NCBI GenBank assembly: GCA_040702975.1
Contig: CP159990.1
Coordinates: 2,666,001 to 2,730,000 of the forward strand
From: Roseburia hominis
Lineage (GTDB): Bacteria > Bacillota > Clostridia > Lachnospirales > Lachnospiraceae
DNA: 64,000 nucleotides
Direction of reading: 5' to 3'
The position numbers and the translations under genes were made by a program. The notes under the pieces are model-generated. The model ran no database searches and was not told the origin of the DNA. It was given only the letters and a program-made list of their open reading frames with translations. The first letter of the stretch is position 1. Each line of letters opens with the position of its first letter. This document shows, piece after piece, positions 1 to 7,625 of this stretch.

Positions 1-88
1 ATACAATCTCACTTATCATGTCTTTCGTAGAACCGATGCTGGTGCCTTCAAACACGGTTCCATCTTCCAGTATCAGAAATGCTTTCAT
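1..88 (-). CDS. carA: Carbamoyl-phosphate synthase small subunit, N-terminal fragment cut by window edge
   Basis: Only the first 29 codons lie in the window, running off its left edge. They read MKAFLILEDGTVFEGTSIGS and then a TKDMISEIV-like segment, the usual start of the glutaminase subunit of carbamoyl-phosphate synthase. That subunit supplies ammonia for carbamoyl phosphate in pyrimidine and arginine synthesis. An AAGGTG ribosome binding site sits just upstream of the ATG. The catalytic Cys-His-Glu part lies outside the window, so the call rests on this N-terminal match alone. Confidence 0.8.
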   Translation of the reverse strand, partial: MKAFLILEDGTVFEGTSIGSTKDMISEIV

Positions 89-156
89 ATGTCACCTTAT
101 CCCTTCGTAGAGTTTCTTTATTTCATACTACTCATTTTAACTAGATGTGCATTTTA

Positions 157-193
157 TCTCATAGGGAAAGTATGCTGTACTTTCCTATGAAAT
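157..193. repeat. Palindromic intergenic repeat, ATTTCATAGGAAA family (copy C1)
   Basis: The segment is a near-perfect inverted repeat. TCATAGGGAAAGTA and TACTTTCCTATGA pair around a short centre. It lies directly beyond the T-tract of the preceding terminator. Similar palindromes occur at 12086-12111, 12460-12500, 31568-31604 and 45409-45438, and half copies lie near 5242 and 52033. Confidence 0.6.
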
Positions 194-235
194 GAAAAAA
201 GGGCACTCCTGAAGTCTTTCATTCCAGAGCGCCCT
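194..235 (-). terminator. Rho-independent terminator after the aldo/keto reductase gene
   Basis: On the minus strand, AGGGCGCTCTGGAA pairs with TTCAGGAGTGCCCT, allowing G-U pairs, and a run of six T follows. It lies about 120 bp past the stop of the reductase gene. Confidence 0.75.
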
Positions 236-353
236 CGTTCTCAAATTGTAAAAATTTTACCACATCTGTGGTAGGATTTCAACCATTAATCTGATAGTCT
301 TCTTGTCAAATTTTCAGAAAAAACTGTACATTTCAAACATTTCAAATGACTGA

Positions 354-1469
354 TTATTCGTTCGGCAATTCTGCGATTTCCGCAAGTCTTTCGACGATCG
401 GCAGATGCTGGGTACACTGCCCCTCACATTTTTTGCAGCCGATACATTCCGCCGCCACTTCCTTCTTCACACTCCAGTGATTACTTAAACGCTCCGTAAT
501 CTCCTCCTTCTGTCCGGTCAATATGTAATGATTATATGCGTCCATCATTTTCGGAATTGGGATATCCTTTGGACAGCCCTTACAGTAGCCACAGCCGGTA
601 CAAAGATTGTTGAGTGATATACCCTCCTCGTCATACATTTTCGCGATTTCTTCCGCCGGTCTCTCTTCCAGATTCTCCACAGCCTTCACCGCATCATCCA
701 CATGCGCTTTCGTCGTACAGCCCGCAAGAGCCACTGTGATCTCCTTATGTGAAGCCACAAAGCGAAGTGCTGCCTGCGGCACGGTCAGGTCGGTTCCCTT
801 TGTCAAGTAGGAAAATGCCTCCGGGTTCTGCGGAATCATGCCGCCTCCAAGCGGATTCATCACCACAACACCCATTCCTTTTTCGTGAGCCGCTTTGATC
901 CCACTCTGACGGAACCGGTAATTCAGTGCATTGTATCCAATCAACATGCCCTTAAATTTACCTGTCGCAACGACCTTTTCAATGTCGTTCCCCTGCATAT
1001 GAGAAGAAAAGGCAATATTGCGGATCAATCCCTCTGATTTAGCCTCCTCAAAAAATGCATACAAGGCCTCCATATGCTTCTCCCAGGACTCAAGATTTAA
1101 CATGCACCACATATGATAAAAATCAATATAGTCCGTATGAAGTCGGTCCAAAGACATCTCAAGCCTCCTGCGGAAATTGTCTCTGCTGACGTCTCCCTTC
1201 AACGTACCGATATTCACCTTCGAGGTCACATAGACCTGATCCCGTTTTACCTGAGAAAGCGCCATTCCCGTGATGATCTCGCTCTTGTCATCACAATAAA
1301 GAGGCGCCGTGTCCCAATAGTTGATTCCCTTCTCAAATGCATACAGCGGAATCTCCGCACATTTGGAAAGGCGCCCGGCTTTCACGTCCTCATCGTCATA
1401 CCGCATTGTTCCAAGTCCTACTGCGGATACCTTCATATCGGTATCTCCATACTGTTTGTAATACATCAT
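354..1469 (-). CDS. Aldo/keto reductase with C-terminal ferredoxin-type 4Fe-4S domain
   Basis: This is a 371-residue oxidoreductase of the aldo/keto reductase class that carries a ferredoxin domain. The N-terminal barrel begins with a typical segment (GDTDMKVSAVGLGTMR) and has the family's WDTAPLY stretch near residue 52. The last 90 residues hold two cysteine clusters, CTGCGYCKGCP and CIGCKKCEGQC, which should bind iron-sulfur clusters. It is presumably cytoplasmic and couples carbonyl reduction to ferredoxin or NAD(P)H. The substrate cannot be told from sequence. The start is an ATG pair behind AAGGAGGAGAA, and either codon could be used. The gene seems to stand alone, with its own terminator. 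Confidence 0.85.
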   Translation of the reverse strand: MMYYKQYGDTDMKVSAVGLGTMRYDDEDVKAGRLSKCAEIPLYAFEKGINYWDTAPLYCDDKSEIITGMALSQVKRDQVYVTSKVNIGTLKGDVSRDNFRRRLEMSLDRLHTDYIDFYHMWCMLNLESWEKHMEALYAFFEEAKSEGLIRNIAFSSHMQGNDIEKVVATGKFKGMLIGYNALNYRFRQSGIKAAHEKGMGVVVMNPLGGGMIPQNPEAFSYLTKGTDLTVPQAALRFVASHKEITVALAGCTTKAHVDDAVKAVENLEERPAEEIAKMYDEEGISLNNLCTGCGYCKGCPKDIPIPKMMDAYNHYILTGQKEEITERLSNHWSVKKEVAAECIGCKKCEGQCTQHLPIVERLAEIAELPNE

Positions 1470-1498
1470 TTCTCCTCCTTTTCTTATTACAAAACATT

Positions 1499-2731
1499 TT
1501 ATTCATACTTCCAAAATATGATAATCTTACATAAAAGCGGATCCTCCGAATAGGAATACTCCACCTCACTCAGGCCGTACCTGCGTCCCAGATAGGCCGC
1601 CGCGTCCCGTACCAGCTCCTTAAGCAGGGTATTGTGGGCCTGCTCATAAACCTCTTCATCAGCGAATTTAAAGACCGAATCCCTCTCGCCGGCGTCAATC
1701 GTGTTATATAACCGTTCCCGAATCCGTTCCTGATCGAAGCTTTCTTCATACATTCCATTTCTTCTATAATAATTCAAATCTTCCTTCGCACACTCCGGAT
1801 ACTCGTATCCTTCATCTAAAGTATGTGTCCGGAATAATTCCCTTCCGCTGCAGCAAAGGAAATCATAGGTTATATTTCTTTCCTGCCCCTCGCTTACTTC
1901 CCCACAAAACACCGGATCTCCCCAGGTAGTATCCACAAAATAGTAGGATCCGTCACAGCGCACCAGATTCCACGCATGGTTTGTCGAATTCCCGTCCGTC
2001 CCCACCGTCGTTCCGGTCACATAGGCGCAAAAAATCCCCAGCTTTTCCAACAAATACTGCGTACTCCTGGCGTATCCTGCGCAAACGGAGGCATGCCCTA
2101 CCAAAGCACTGTAAATATTCTGGTTATCCGGTGCGTCTGTCTGATAATCCACCATCTGGATCAGATATTCGTAGACCATCCGGATCTTCTCATATTCCGA
2201 TGCATCACCAGGCACCTTCGTCAGGAACTCCTCCGCGGCCGCCTCGATTTCCGTGAGCATCTGCTCCTTTTTCGAGCCACTGTATACATAATCCGGTTCC
2301 AGTTTGATATAACTCTCCTGTCCGAATCCTCCCGAATAGGTCGTGGTCGTTCCTCTTCCGTCACACCAGAACAGCTCCGGATTGTCATTCAGCACATTCT
2401 GAAAAATGGTATTTACCCGCTCGGCCTCCCCATGGTGCAGATAAATCTCCTCTCTATTCTCCCGAAGCCCGGTCAGAAGCTCCCGATAGGCCAGCTTTTC
2501 TTCCTCATTCAAAAAACCATAATAGAATCTTCCTTCCAATTCCGCCTCCGCTATGGAGACTTCCTGATACGGAATCTTCTGCTGCGCCACCTTCTGCACT
2601 TTCTCCTGCACCAAATGGAGCGGTTCTCCCTTTTCCTTCATGATTCCTGCGCCGATGCACCCCACACCCAGGCCAATACACAAGACCACAAGACAGATCG
2701 GCAGACAGCCTGCACGTCTTCTTCTGCGCAT
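1499..2731 (-). CDS. Membrane-anchored transglutaminase-like domain protein
   Basis: After a basic N-terminus (MRRRRRAGC) comes one hydrophobic segment at about residues 8-30, so the protein is probably anchored or secreted. The core resembles the transglutaminase/protease-like fold. Cysteine in SVCAGYARS, histidine in TNHAWN and aspartate in VDTTWGDP are in the order expected for the catalytic triad. In Clostridia such proteins are usually extracellular with unknown substrates. I start at the ATG behind GGGGAGG at 2731, because an in-frame GTG at 2758 lies upstream of that ribosome binding site. The gene stops 30 bp before the aldo/keto reductase start, so the two may share a transcript. Confidence 0.75.
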   Translation of the reverse strand: MRRRRRAGCLPICLVVLCIGLGVGCIGAGIMKEKGEPLHLVQEKVQKVAQQKIPYQEVSIAEAELEGRFYYGFLNEEEKLAYRELLTGLRENREEIYLHHGEAERVNTIFQNVLNDNPELFWCDGRGTTTTYSGGFGQESYIKLEPDYVYSGSKKEQMLTEIEAAAEEFLTKVPGDASEYEKIRMVYEYLIQMVDYQTDAPDNQNIYSALVGHASVCAGYARSTQYLLEKLGIFCAYVTGTTVGTDGNSTNHAWNLVRCDGSYYFVDTTWGDPVFCGEVSEGQERNITYDFLCCSGRELFRTHTLDEGYEYPECAKEDLNYYRRNGMYEESFDQERIRERLYNTIDAGERDSVFKFADEEVYEQAHNTLLKELVRDAAAYLGRRYGLSEVEYSYSEDPLLCKIIIFWKYE

Positions 2732-2875
2732 AAATTCCTCCCCGATTTTTATATTCACTTAAATCTTATGCTATACGGATCACTACACGCTTCGCGCAAT
2801 CCTGACATTATCATATTGTAACATACTGCACTATCTCGGGCAACCCAAAAACGCGCTCACAGACATGTTTGGCAA

Positions 2876-2928
2876 TAAAAAGACGGCAGGACAGATACCT
2901 GTTCAGATATCCGCGCAGCCGTCTTTTG
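2876..2928 (-). terminator. Terminator after the 174-residue membrane protein gene
   Basis: AGACGGC at 2881 pairs with GCCGTCT at 2918, with A/T tracts on both sides, so it may work in both directions. The loop contains a second weak stem around ACAGATACCTGTTCAGATAT. Confidence 0.7.
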
Positions 2929-2953
2929 CGACGTTTATATTATTTTCAAATCT

Positions 2954-3478
2954 TTAATACCAATGAAACGTACCCGCGCTGGTGCTGGCCGAATTACCGG
3001 AAACCTGCGCAGAGTAAATCGTAACCTCACCGCCATCGTTATTGTAATACACGGCATGATCTCCAAAAATGCCCCGGCGTTTCCATTGACCGTTGCTGTC
3101 ATCGTAGATGATTACCGGCATAAGGGACAAGTTGGATTCACTGCCCGCCGTCCTCTCCTCATCAGTATTTCGACCGCCTGACCCGGAAGAGAAATTTCCA
3201 AATAGGACAATACCAATCAACACCCCAACAATAGTCAGAAGTCCCAGGATATATTCATACAGGAACATACCTGCTATCCAGATTGCAGCATGCCCTCCAA
3301 AATAACCCAACAGGCTCTTCTTATCGGCAAATTTGCCGCCCAGGGCAGACACAGTCTTGATAACGGCAACTACAAGCAGCACAATCCCGACTAGCTTTCC
3401 CGCCATACCCAACTCGTTATGAGCGCCCCACTGCCAGGAGAGCATACCCAAAAAAGACAATATGTATGCAAGTATCAT
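2954..3478 (-). CDS. Small multi-pass membrane protein of unknown function
   Basis: This 174-residue protein is not one I recognise. It has three hydrophobic stretches at about residues 1-15, 26-46 and 63-97, then a Gly/Ser-rich linker and a soluble tail of about 70 residues ending in TFHWY. The tail is probably a small beta-rich domain (MPVIIYDDSNGQWKRRG). The gene begins 17 bp after the TPR gene stop, behind AAGGAGG about 13 nt from the ATG. The two genes are likely one operon. A terminator follows at 2876-2928. Confidence 0.65.
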   Translation of the reverse strand: MILAYILSFLGMLSWQWGAHNELGMAGKLVGIVLLVVAVIKTVSALGGKFADKKSLLGYFGGHAAIWIAGMFLYEYILGLLTIVGVLIGIVLFGNFSSGSGGRNTDEERTAGSESNLSLMPVIIYDDSNGQWKRRGIFGDHAVYYNNDGGEVTIYSAQVSGNSASTSAGTFHWY

Positions 3479-3495
3479 GTTTTTCTATATCCTCC

Positions 3496-4638
3496 TTAAA
3501 AAAATCTGCCGAACAAACCTTTTTTCCTACCCGTACCTGACTGCTTATCTTCTGCCACTGCCTCACCGCTTTTCACCTGGGCAAGATAGTCTGCATATAC
3601 CTTGTTATCCTCGATGCCCGGTATGCGATCCGGCAGGTAATCCAGTTCCAAATGAGGCAATTCCCCTGCCCGAAGATGATTTTGCATCGCTTTTCCCAAT
3701 TTCGCGTTGGTTTTGTCATACATCTGTAAAACGTCCTTGAAATCAGACGGATAACTCTCCCGCTGTTCTGCGTTCAGCGTCGGGGAAAATTCTTTTGCTC
3801 TGTCCAAGTGATATTTGGCATTCAAAAGCATTTCCTGTTTCTTTTTCTCACAATCATAAAGACAGAAAGACGCCCTGAAATATTCAGCCATCACGCAGAA
3901 ACCGGACTCTTCCATTTGAGCAGTCACCCCAACAGCCTGATTACGCCAGTAAACCTGCTCCCTTACATTTGCCTTGCCGGAAACAACAGAAGCGCCGATT
4001 GACAAAATACTTGCACGCTCAAGATCGGCTTTGGAAATATTTTTCACCTCGCCGTTCAGACTCATAACATACATCATATCAGTGGAGCGCCCATATGCCT
4101 GCCAGTCTGTATCTTCCAGCAGCTTCTTATCTGCGTGAAAAGCCTTGTTATATAGCTCCATACAACGGATATAAAGAGAGATTGCTCTCCCGTTGCAATC
4201 CGCATACTGCCTCGGATTTAAAGTTCCTGCCGCCTGATTCCTAAAAGTATTGGCGTGTAAATAATAAATGCCAGCCAACATGGTTAGGGCTGCTGTGTTC
4301 CCCAATTCTACAGCCTTTTCGTATGCAGCGGCTGTTTTCTCATCATTGTCAAAAGATTGTTGGATATTTCCCAACATCAGGTAAGCGTCTCCATCGTTTG
4401 GTACACGTTTTATGTAGCCTTCTATTCTCTTCAGAGCTTCGCGCGGATTTTCGCGTTCGACCTCTCCCACAAAATAGAAATAGGACATAAAATAACCTGC
4501 TGCATCCTTATCCATTTTTTCAAGTTCCTTGGTTTTGGCGTGCGCCTCTTTTGACCGTCCCTGACCTATCAGACTATCGATTTCTTTTGCATATTGACGC
4601 CGCGTATCCTCATCAACAACCTCTTTTTTAAAAAACAT
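3496..4638 (-). CDS. Tetratricopeptide-repeat protein of unknown function
   Basis: The predicted 380-residue protein is mostly alpha-helical. TPR-like units lie at about residues 15-125 (for example DGDAYLMLGNIQQSFDNDEKT and AAYEKAVELGNTAALTMLAG), and more helices follow to the end. TPR arrays usually bind other proteins. It has no signal peptide and ends in a basic GRKKGLFGRFF tail. I choose the ATG at 4638 behind GCAGGAGGAAAATCAT, since an upstream TTG in frame overlaps that site. It is divergent from an XRE regulator and leads a two-gene operon with the small membrane protein. That arrangement suggests control by the XRE protein. Confidence 0.7.
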   Translation of the reverse strand: MFFKKEVVDEDTRRQYAKEIDSLIGQGRSKEAHAKTKELEKMDKDAAGYFMSYFYFVGEVERENPREALKRIEGYIKRVPNDGDAYLMLGNIQQSFDNDEKTAAAYEKAVELGNTAALTMLAGIYYLHANTFRNQAAGTLNPRQYADCNGRAISLYIRCMELYNKAFHADKKLLEDTDWQAYGRSTDMMYVMSLNGEVKNISKADLERASILSIGASVVSGKANVREQVYWRNQAVGVTAQMEESGFCVMAEYFRASFCLYDCEKKKQEMLLNAKYHLDRAKEFSPTLNAEQRESYPSDFKDVLQMYDKTNAKLGKAMQNHLRAGELPHLELDYLPDRIPGIEDNKVYADYLAQVKSGEAVAEDKQSGTGRKKGLFGRFF

Positions 4639-4783
4639 ATGATTTTCCTCCTGCAAGTATCTGATAATAAAAACATATTTTCTGTCTACTATTTTACCGC
4701 ATCACCTTCTGTTTCGCAAGCAAAAAGTGAAATTAAATAGTCAGTAGTATGAAATATAAAATCGTTCAAATACTAATACCCGA

Positions 4784-4799
4784 AATGTAAAATTACATT
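4784..4799 (+). promoter_or_regulatory. Palindromic operator candidate before the XRE gene
   Basis: AATGTAA and TTACATT form a perfect 7-bp inverted repeat with a 2-bp centre. It ends 10 bp before the XRE start codon, within the divergent intergenic region. XRE-type regulators commonly bind such sites and repress their own gene. Binding is inferred. Confidence 0.4.
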
Positions 4800-4809
4800 G
4801 GGTGATGTT

Positions 4810-5169
4810 ATGAAGTTTGAGAGAGATGAACGACGGTTTGATTTTCACGACATAGGACGTGCCATCAAGCGTGCGCGCGAGGCCAGAGGTATGACGCAGG
4901 AACAACTGGCTTTTATTGTTGACCGTTCTCCACGGACAATCATGTATAATGAGAACGATGGCCAACACCCCAGTCTTAACACCTTTTACCAACTGGTCAC
5001 GATGTTTGATATATCAGTGGATCAATATTTTTATCCGTCTCAAAATGCGGGAAGTGAATGCAGAAAGAGAATTGATGCCATGCTTGGCTCCCTGAACGAA
5101 AAGGAATTGAAAATTGTGGAAGCCGCCATACAAGCGATGAGAGCTGCCGAGGAAACGGAGGATGCGTAA
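4810..5169 (+). CDS. XRE-family helix-turn-helix regulator
   Basis: This 119-residue protein has an XRE/Cro helix-turn-helix at about residues 12-70 (AIKRAREARGMTQEQLAFIV, SPRTI). The C-terminal part is helical, about 45 residues long, and probably serves dimerisation (EKELKIVEAAIQAMRAAEE). It is one of only two plus-strand genes in the window. The start is the ATG at 4810 behind GGGTGA. A TTG at 4798 is in frame but lies inside the putative operator. It is divergent from the TPR operon, which it may regulate together with itself. Confidence 0.8.
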   Translation: MKFERDERRFDFHDIGRAIKRAREARGMTQEQLAFIVDRSPRTIMYNENDGQHPSLNTFYQLVTMFDISVDQYFYPSQNAGSECRKRIDAMLGSLNEKELKIVEAAIQAMRAAEETEDA

Positions 5170-5204
5170 AGTGAACACGCGCCTTCGTTTTTTGCGCTGT
5201 TCCC

Positions 5205-5239
5205 ATCCATCGGACCTTCACTTAGGTATGCCTGGCACG
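5205..5239. repeat. Intergenic repeat family B, copy 1 (CTTAAGTGAAGG core)
   Basis: On the minus strand this reads GTGCCAGGCATACCTAAGTG followed by AAGGTCCGATGG. Related copies lie at 9716-9819, 56401-56438 and 56468-56508. The function is unknown. A half copy of the TTTCATATGAAA palindrome follows. Confidence 0.55.
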
Positions 5240-5254
5240 CACTTTCATATGAAA

Positions 5255-5289
5255 TAAAAAAGACACCTATCCCAAAAGATAAGTGTCTC
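5255..5289 (-). terminator. Terminator of the tRNA-Thr gene
   Basis: GACACTTATC pairs with GATAGGTGTC around TTTTGG on the minus strand, followed by six T. It starts about 10 bp past the tRNA 3' end. Confidence 0.85.
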
Positions 5290-5297
5290 AATCGTAA

Positions 5298-5369
5298 GCT
5301 GGAAATCGGACTTGAACCGACGACCCCTTCATTACGAGTGAAGTGCTCTACCGACTGAGCTATTCCAGC
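5298..5369 (-). tRNA. tRNA-Thr, anticodon CGT
   Basis: The minus strand folds as a full cloverleaf of 72 nt. The acceptor pair is GCTGGAA/TTCCAGC, the D-arm is GCTC/GAGC, and the anticodon stem CTTCA/TGAAG encloses the loop CTCGTAA. The T-arm holds TTCAAGT. Anticodon CGT reads ACG (Thr). The CCA end is not encoded. A promoter and a terminator flank it, so it is a single-gene transcript. Confidence 0.95.
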
Positions 5370-5398
5370 GCGTGCCACCAACGGCAGTCACAAAATAT

Positions 5399-5426
5399 AT
5401 TATAGCAAATCTTTTTAAAAATGCAA
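5399..5426 (-). promoter_or_regulatory. Promoter of tRNA-Thr
   Basis: On the minus strand TTGCAT (5421-5426) and TATAAT (5399-5404) are 16 bp apart, about 30 bp before the tRNA 5' end. Confidence 0.7.
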
Positions 5427-5542
5427 CTACTTTTTTTAATTATCTGGAAAAAATATACCGCAAAAATCATTCTGAACACTCCTCAAAAAGGATCAAAAAA
5501 GAGTTCCATCGCACCTCCACTTATGCGCTGCTTAAAAACTGC

Positions 5543-5585
5543 GAAAAAGCACCCGGCTTTCCAAACAAAAGACCGGGTGTTTTTC
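5543..5585 (-). terminator. Terminator after the spore protein gene, probably bidirectional
   Basis: CACCCGG and CCGGGTG form a 7-bp stem with a 16-nt loop. A T-tract follows in both directions. Confidence 0.8.
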
Positions 5586-5667
5586 CAATTTCACACTTAA
5601 CTTTTCACGTAACTCTTACTGTTTTACTATTTTTACAGTATTCACTATTACAGCTTCACAATCCGGC

Positions 5668-5874
5668 CTATTTGCCAGCCATCTGTTTTTCCTGCTGTTC
5701 GATCATTTTCTTTACCATATAACCACCAACAGAACCATTCTGTCTGGAAGTGAGGTCTCCGTTGTAACCGTCAGAAAGCGGTACTCCCAACTCGCTTGCT
5801 ACCTCATATTTAAATTTGTCTAATGCACCCTTTGCCTCCGGCACGGCTGCTCTGTTAGATGAACGATTTGACAT
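5668..5874 (-). CDS. Alpha/beta-type small acid-soluble spore protein
   Basis: The 68-residue protein matches the alpha/beta SASP family, which coats spore DNA and protects it from UV and chemicals. It has the family core FKYEVASELGVPLSDGYNGD and the C-terminal GSVGGYMVKKMIEQ. The stretch KYEVASELGV is the region cut by the germination protease Gpr. Length and composition are typical. The ATG follows AAAGGAGGAAAAGAAG. The upstream minus strand has TGTAGA and TATACTA 15 bp apart, which loosely fits a forespore (sigma-G) promoter, but this is a weak reading. It is the direct evidence for sporulation here, together with Spo0A and SpoIVB. Confidence 0.92.
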   Translation of the reverse strand: MSNRSSNRAAVPEAKGALDKFKYEVASELGVPLSDGYNGDLTSRQNGSVGGYMVKKMIEQQEKQMAGK

Positions 5875-6009
5875 CTTCTTTTCCTCCTTTTTTGTGAATT
5901 AACATCTTGTTTGATGTTACGCAGATAGTATATGGAGTTTTTTTAAGTCTACACTAGAAAATACTGTAAAATCTGTCAAAATCTGATTCATCTTATTTAT
6001 TTCAATTTA

Positions 6010-7269
6010 TTACGTCAATTCCGCAATCCTTGACACTCCCACATAAATTTCAGAAATCTTATACCAGGTACGATAATCCACTGTTCCGGTCTGCGGAAGT
6101 CCGAACACAGATTGGAATTTTGTCACAGAGGCAGCAGTCGCCGGCCCATAAATCCCATCTACCGCGATCCTGGGAATGGCCGGATACGCACCCGCGATCA
6201 CATTTAACTGCTCCTGTATCTGCCGAACCTTCTCTCCGCTCGAGCCCTGACTAAGCACATATCCCGGCCAGGAGGAAGGAACGCCGGAGATCTCTTCCGC
6301 CGTATTGATGTACATATTCTCTCCATAATAATATCGCAAAATCTCAATCGCATTGTATCCCTGATCGCCCAGCGCCTTCGAGCCCCACTGCGTCATCCAG
6401 TTCGGACACTGCACTCTTCTCCCATCACAATACTGCGTCAAAATCGGCTGCCGCACATTCGGTCTTGACAAATATCCTGAAAACTGTTCGTCTACGATCG
6501 CCGAAATCGTATCAAAATAATTCCGCTCCGGAATCCATTTATGGTCGTAAGCCGTAGAGGACGTAATCGTAAAATCATAGCCCTGATTCCGATACCATTC
6601 CGTATATACCCGATTTAAAGTAAATGACATAATCGCCAACACATTTGCCCGAATCGTATCCTCCGGCCAAGTCGCGTAAATCTCACTGGAAGCCACATTT
6701 TTAATGTAATCCTTGTACTTCACATAATAATTGCGGGCCGTATTGTCCCGCGGCGATCCATCGTGCACCACTATATACTCCGGAACCACCACTCTGCTCA
6801 GCACAATCTCCCCGGTCTCATCCACCGGTTTAATCTCCTCCTCCGGTATCTTCGGCGGATACACCCCATAAAGCGTATGTGCCGGAATCACAAAAATCTC
6901 CGGCGCCTGATCCGGCTCCAGCGGACGCATCTGCACATTCTGGAGCGCCGTCACGTCCGCCAGGATCTCCGCCCCCGCAATACTGACCGGTTCATATCCC
7001 GGCGCACTGATATTTAATGTATACTCCGAATACGGCTGCTCCTCAGACTCCGGATTCAAACTATACTCCACCGGCGGCGCCGCCAATTCCACCGTATCAC
7101 TATTCCCCGACGAATCCGTAGTCAACTCCTCCACCATACTATCCGGCACCCCCGTATACCCAATCTGAATCCGTGCATCCTCCACCGGCCTTGCCGTAAT
7201 CTCCGAAGTCACCTGCACCCGCAGCCTCCCCCGATACTCCGTACTCACCTGCATACCCCGCAAACTCAT
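6010..7269 (-). CDS. Peptidoglycan-binding domain protein, probably spore or cell-wall related
   Basis: This is a 419-residue protein. The N-terminal ~125 residues look like a beta-sandwich domain (GRLRVQVTSEITARPVEDAR, ending near VQMRPLEP). A middle domain at about residues 185-335 includes NVLAIMSFTLNRVYTEWYRN and resembles SpoIID-like amidase-enhancer proteins, a weak match. The C-terminus at about 343-410 is a clear peptidoglycan-binding domain (GSSGEKVRQIQEQLN, IAVDGIYGPATAASVTKFQS). No signal peptide is visible, which is common for spore-coat or mother-cell proteins. The start is the ATG behind GAGGTTATGT, and a GTG one codon upstream is possible. It is monocistronic. Confidence 0.75.
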   Translation of the reverse strand: MSLRGMQVSTEYRGRLRVQVTSEITARPVEDARIQIGYTGVPDSMVEELTTDSSGNSDTVELAAPPVEYSLNPESEEQPYSEYTLNISAPGYEPVSIAGAEILADVTALQNVQMRPLEPDQAPEIFVIPAHTLYGVYPPKIPEEEIKPVDETGEIVLSRVVVPEYIVVHDGSPRDNTARNYYVKYKDYIKNVASSEIYATWPEDTIRANVLAIMSFTLNRVYTEWYRNQGYDFTITSSTAYDHKWIPERNYFDTISAIVDEQFSGYLSRPNVRQPILTQYCDGRRVQCPNWMTQWGSKALGDQGYNAIEILRYYYGENMYINTAEEISGVPSSWPGYVLSQGSSGEKVRQIQEQLNVIAGAYPAIPRIAVDGIYGPATAASVTKFQSVFGLPQTGTVDYRTWYKISEIYVGVSRIAELT

Positions 7270-7330
7270 CACATAACCTCACAAAACTACTGTTATGCCT
7301 ATTCTATGCACCAGGCTATCATATGTTTCA

Positions 7331-7369
7331 TAAAAAAGCTGATTGCACCTCACTCCAGATACAATCAGC
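7331..7369 (-). terminator. Terminator upstream of the peptidoglycan-binding gene
   Basis: GCTGATTG and CAATCAGC pair across a 16-nt loop on the minus strand, followed by six T. It would stop transcripts coming from recG and the palindrome. Confidence 0.8.
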
Positions 7370-7447
7370 CTCTTCAATTCCATACATCTCATCTTCTCAC
7401 CACAACCTCCCGTCTGCAACCTCAACCAGGAGATTGCCAACACATCA

Positions 7448-7605
7448 GGCCGGTACACGGTTCTATTGTGCTGCCGGGCCGTAGAAAACGCCGGTTCTTA
7501 GCGGCATAAGCCGCCCATCCAGGCGGCGCCATGGCGCTTAGAATCCGTTGCGTTTTCTTCCGAGCGAGAGCGTGCCCGGCAGCACAATAGAACCGTGTAC
7601 CGGCC
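7448..7605. repeat. 158-bp palindromic element with 32-bp perfect inverted repeats
   Basis: The arms 7448-7479 and 7574-7605 are perfect inverted copies (they begin GGCCGGTACACGGTTCTATT). Pairing continues inward with mismatches (AGAAAACGC on both arms, then TTCTTAGCG/TTCTAAGCG) to a central hairpin GCCGCC/GGCGGC. It fills most of the 7270-7625 gap after recG. It has no T-tract and no reading frame of note. It could be a MITE-like element, a cruciform, or a very long hairpin RNA. Confidence 0.85.
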
Positions 7606-7625
7606 GGACGTGTCTCACCCGCAAT

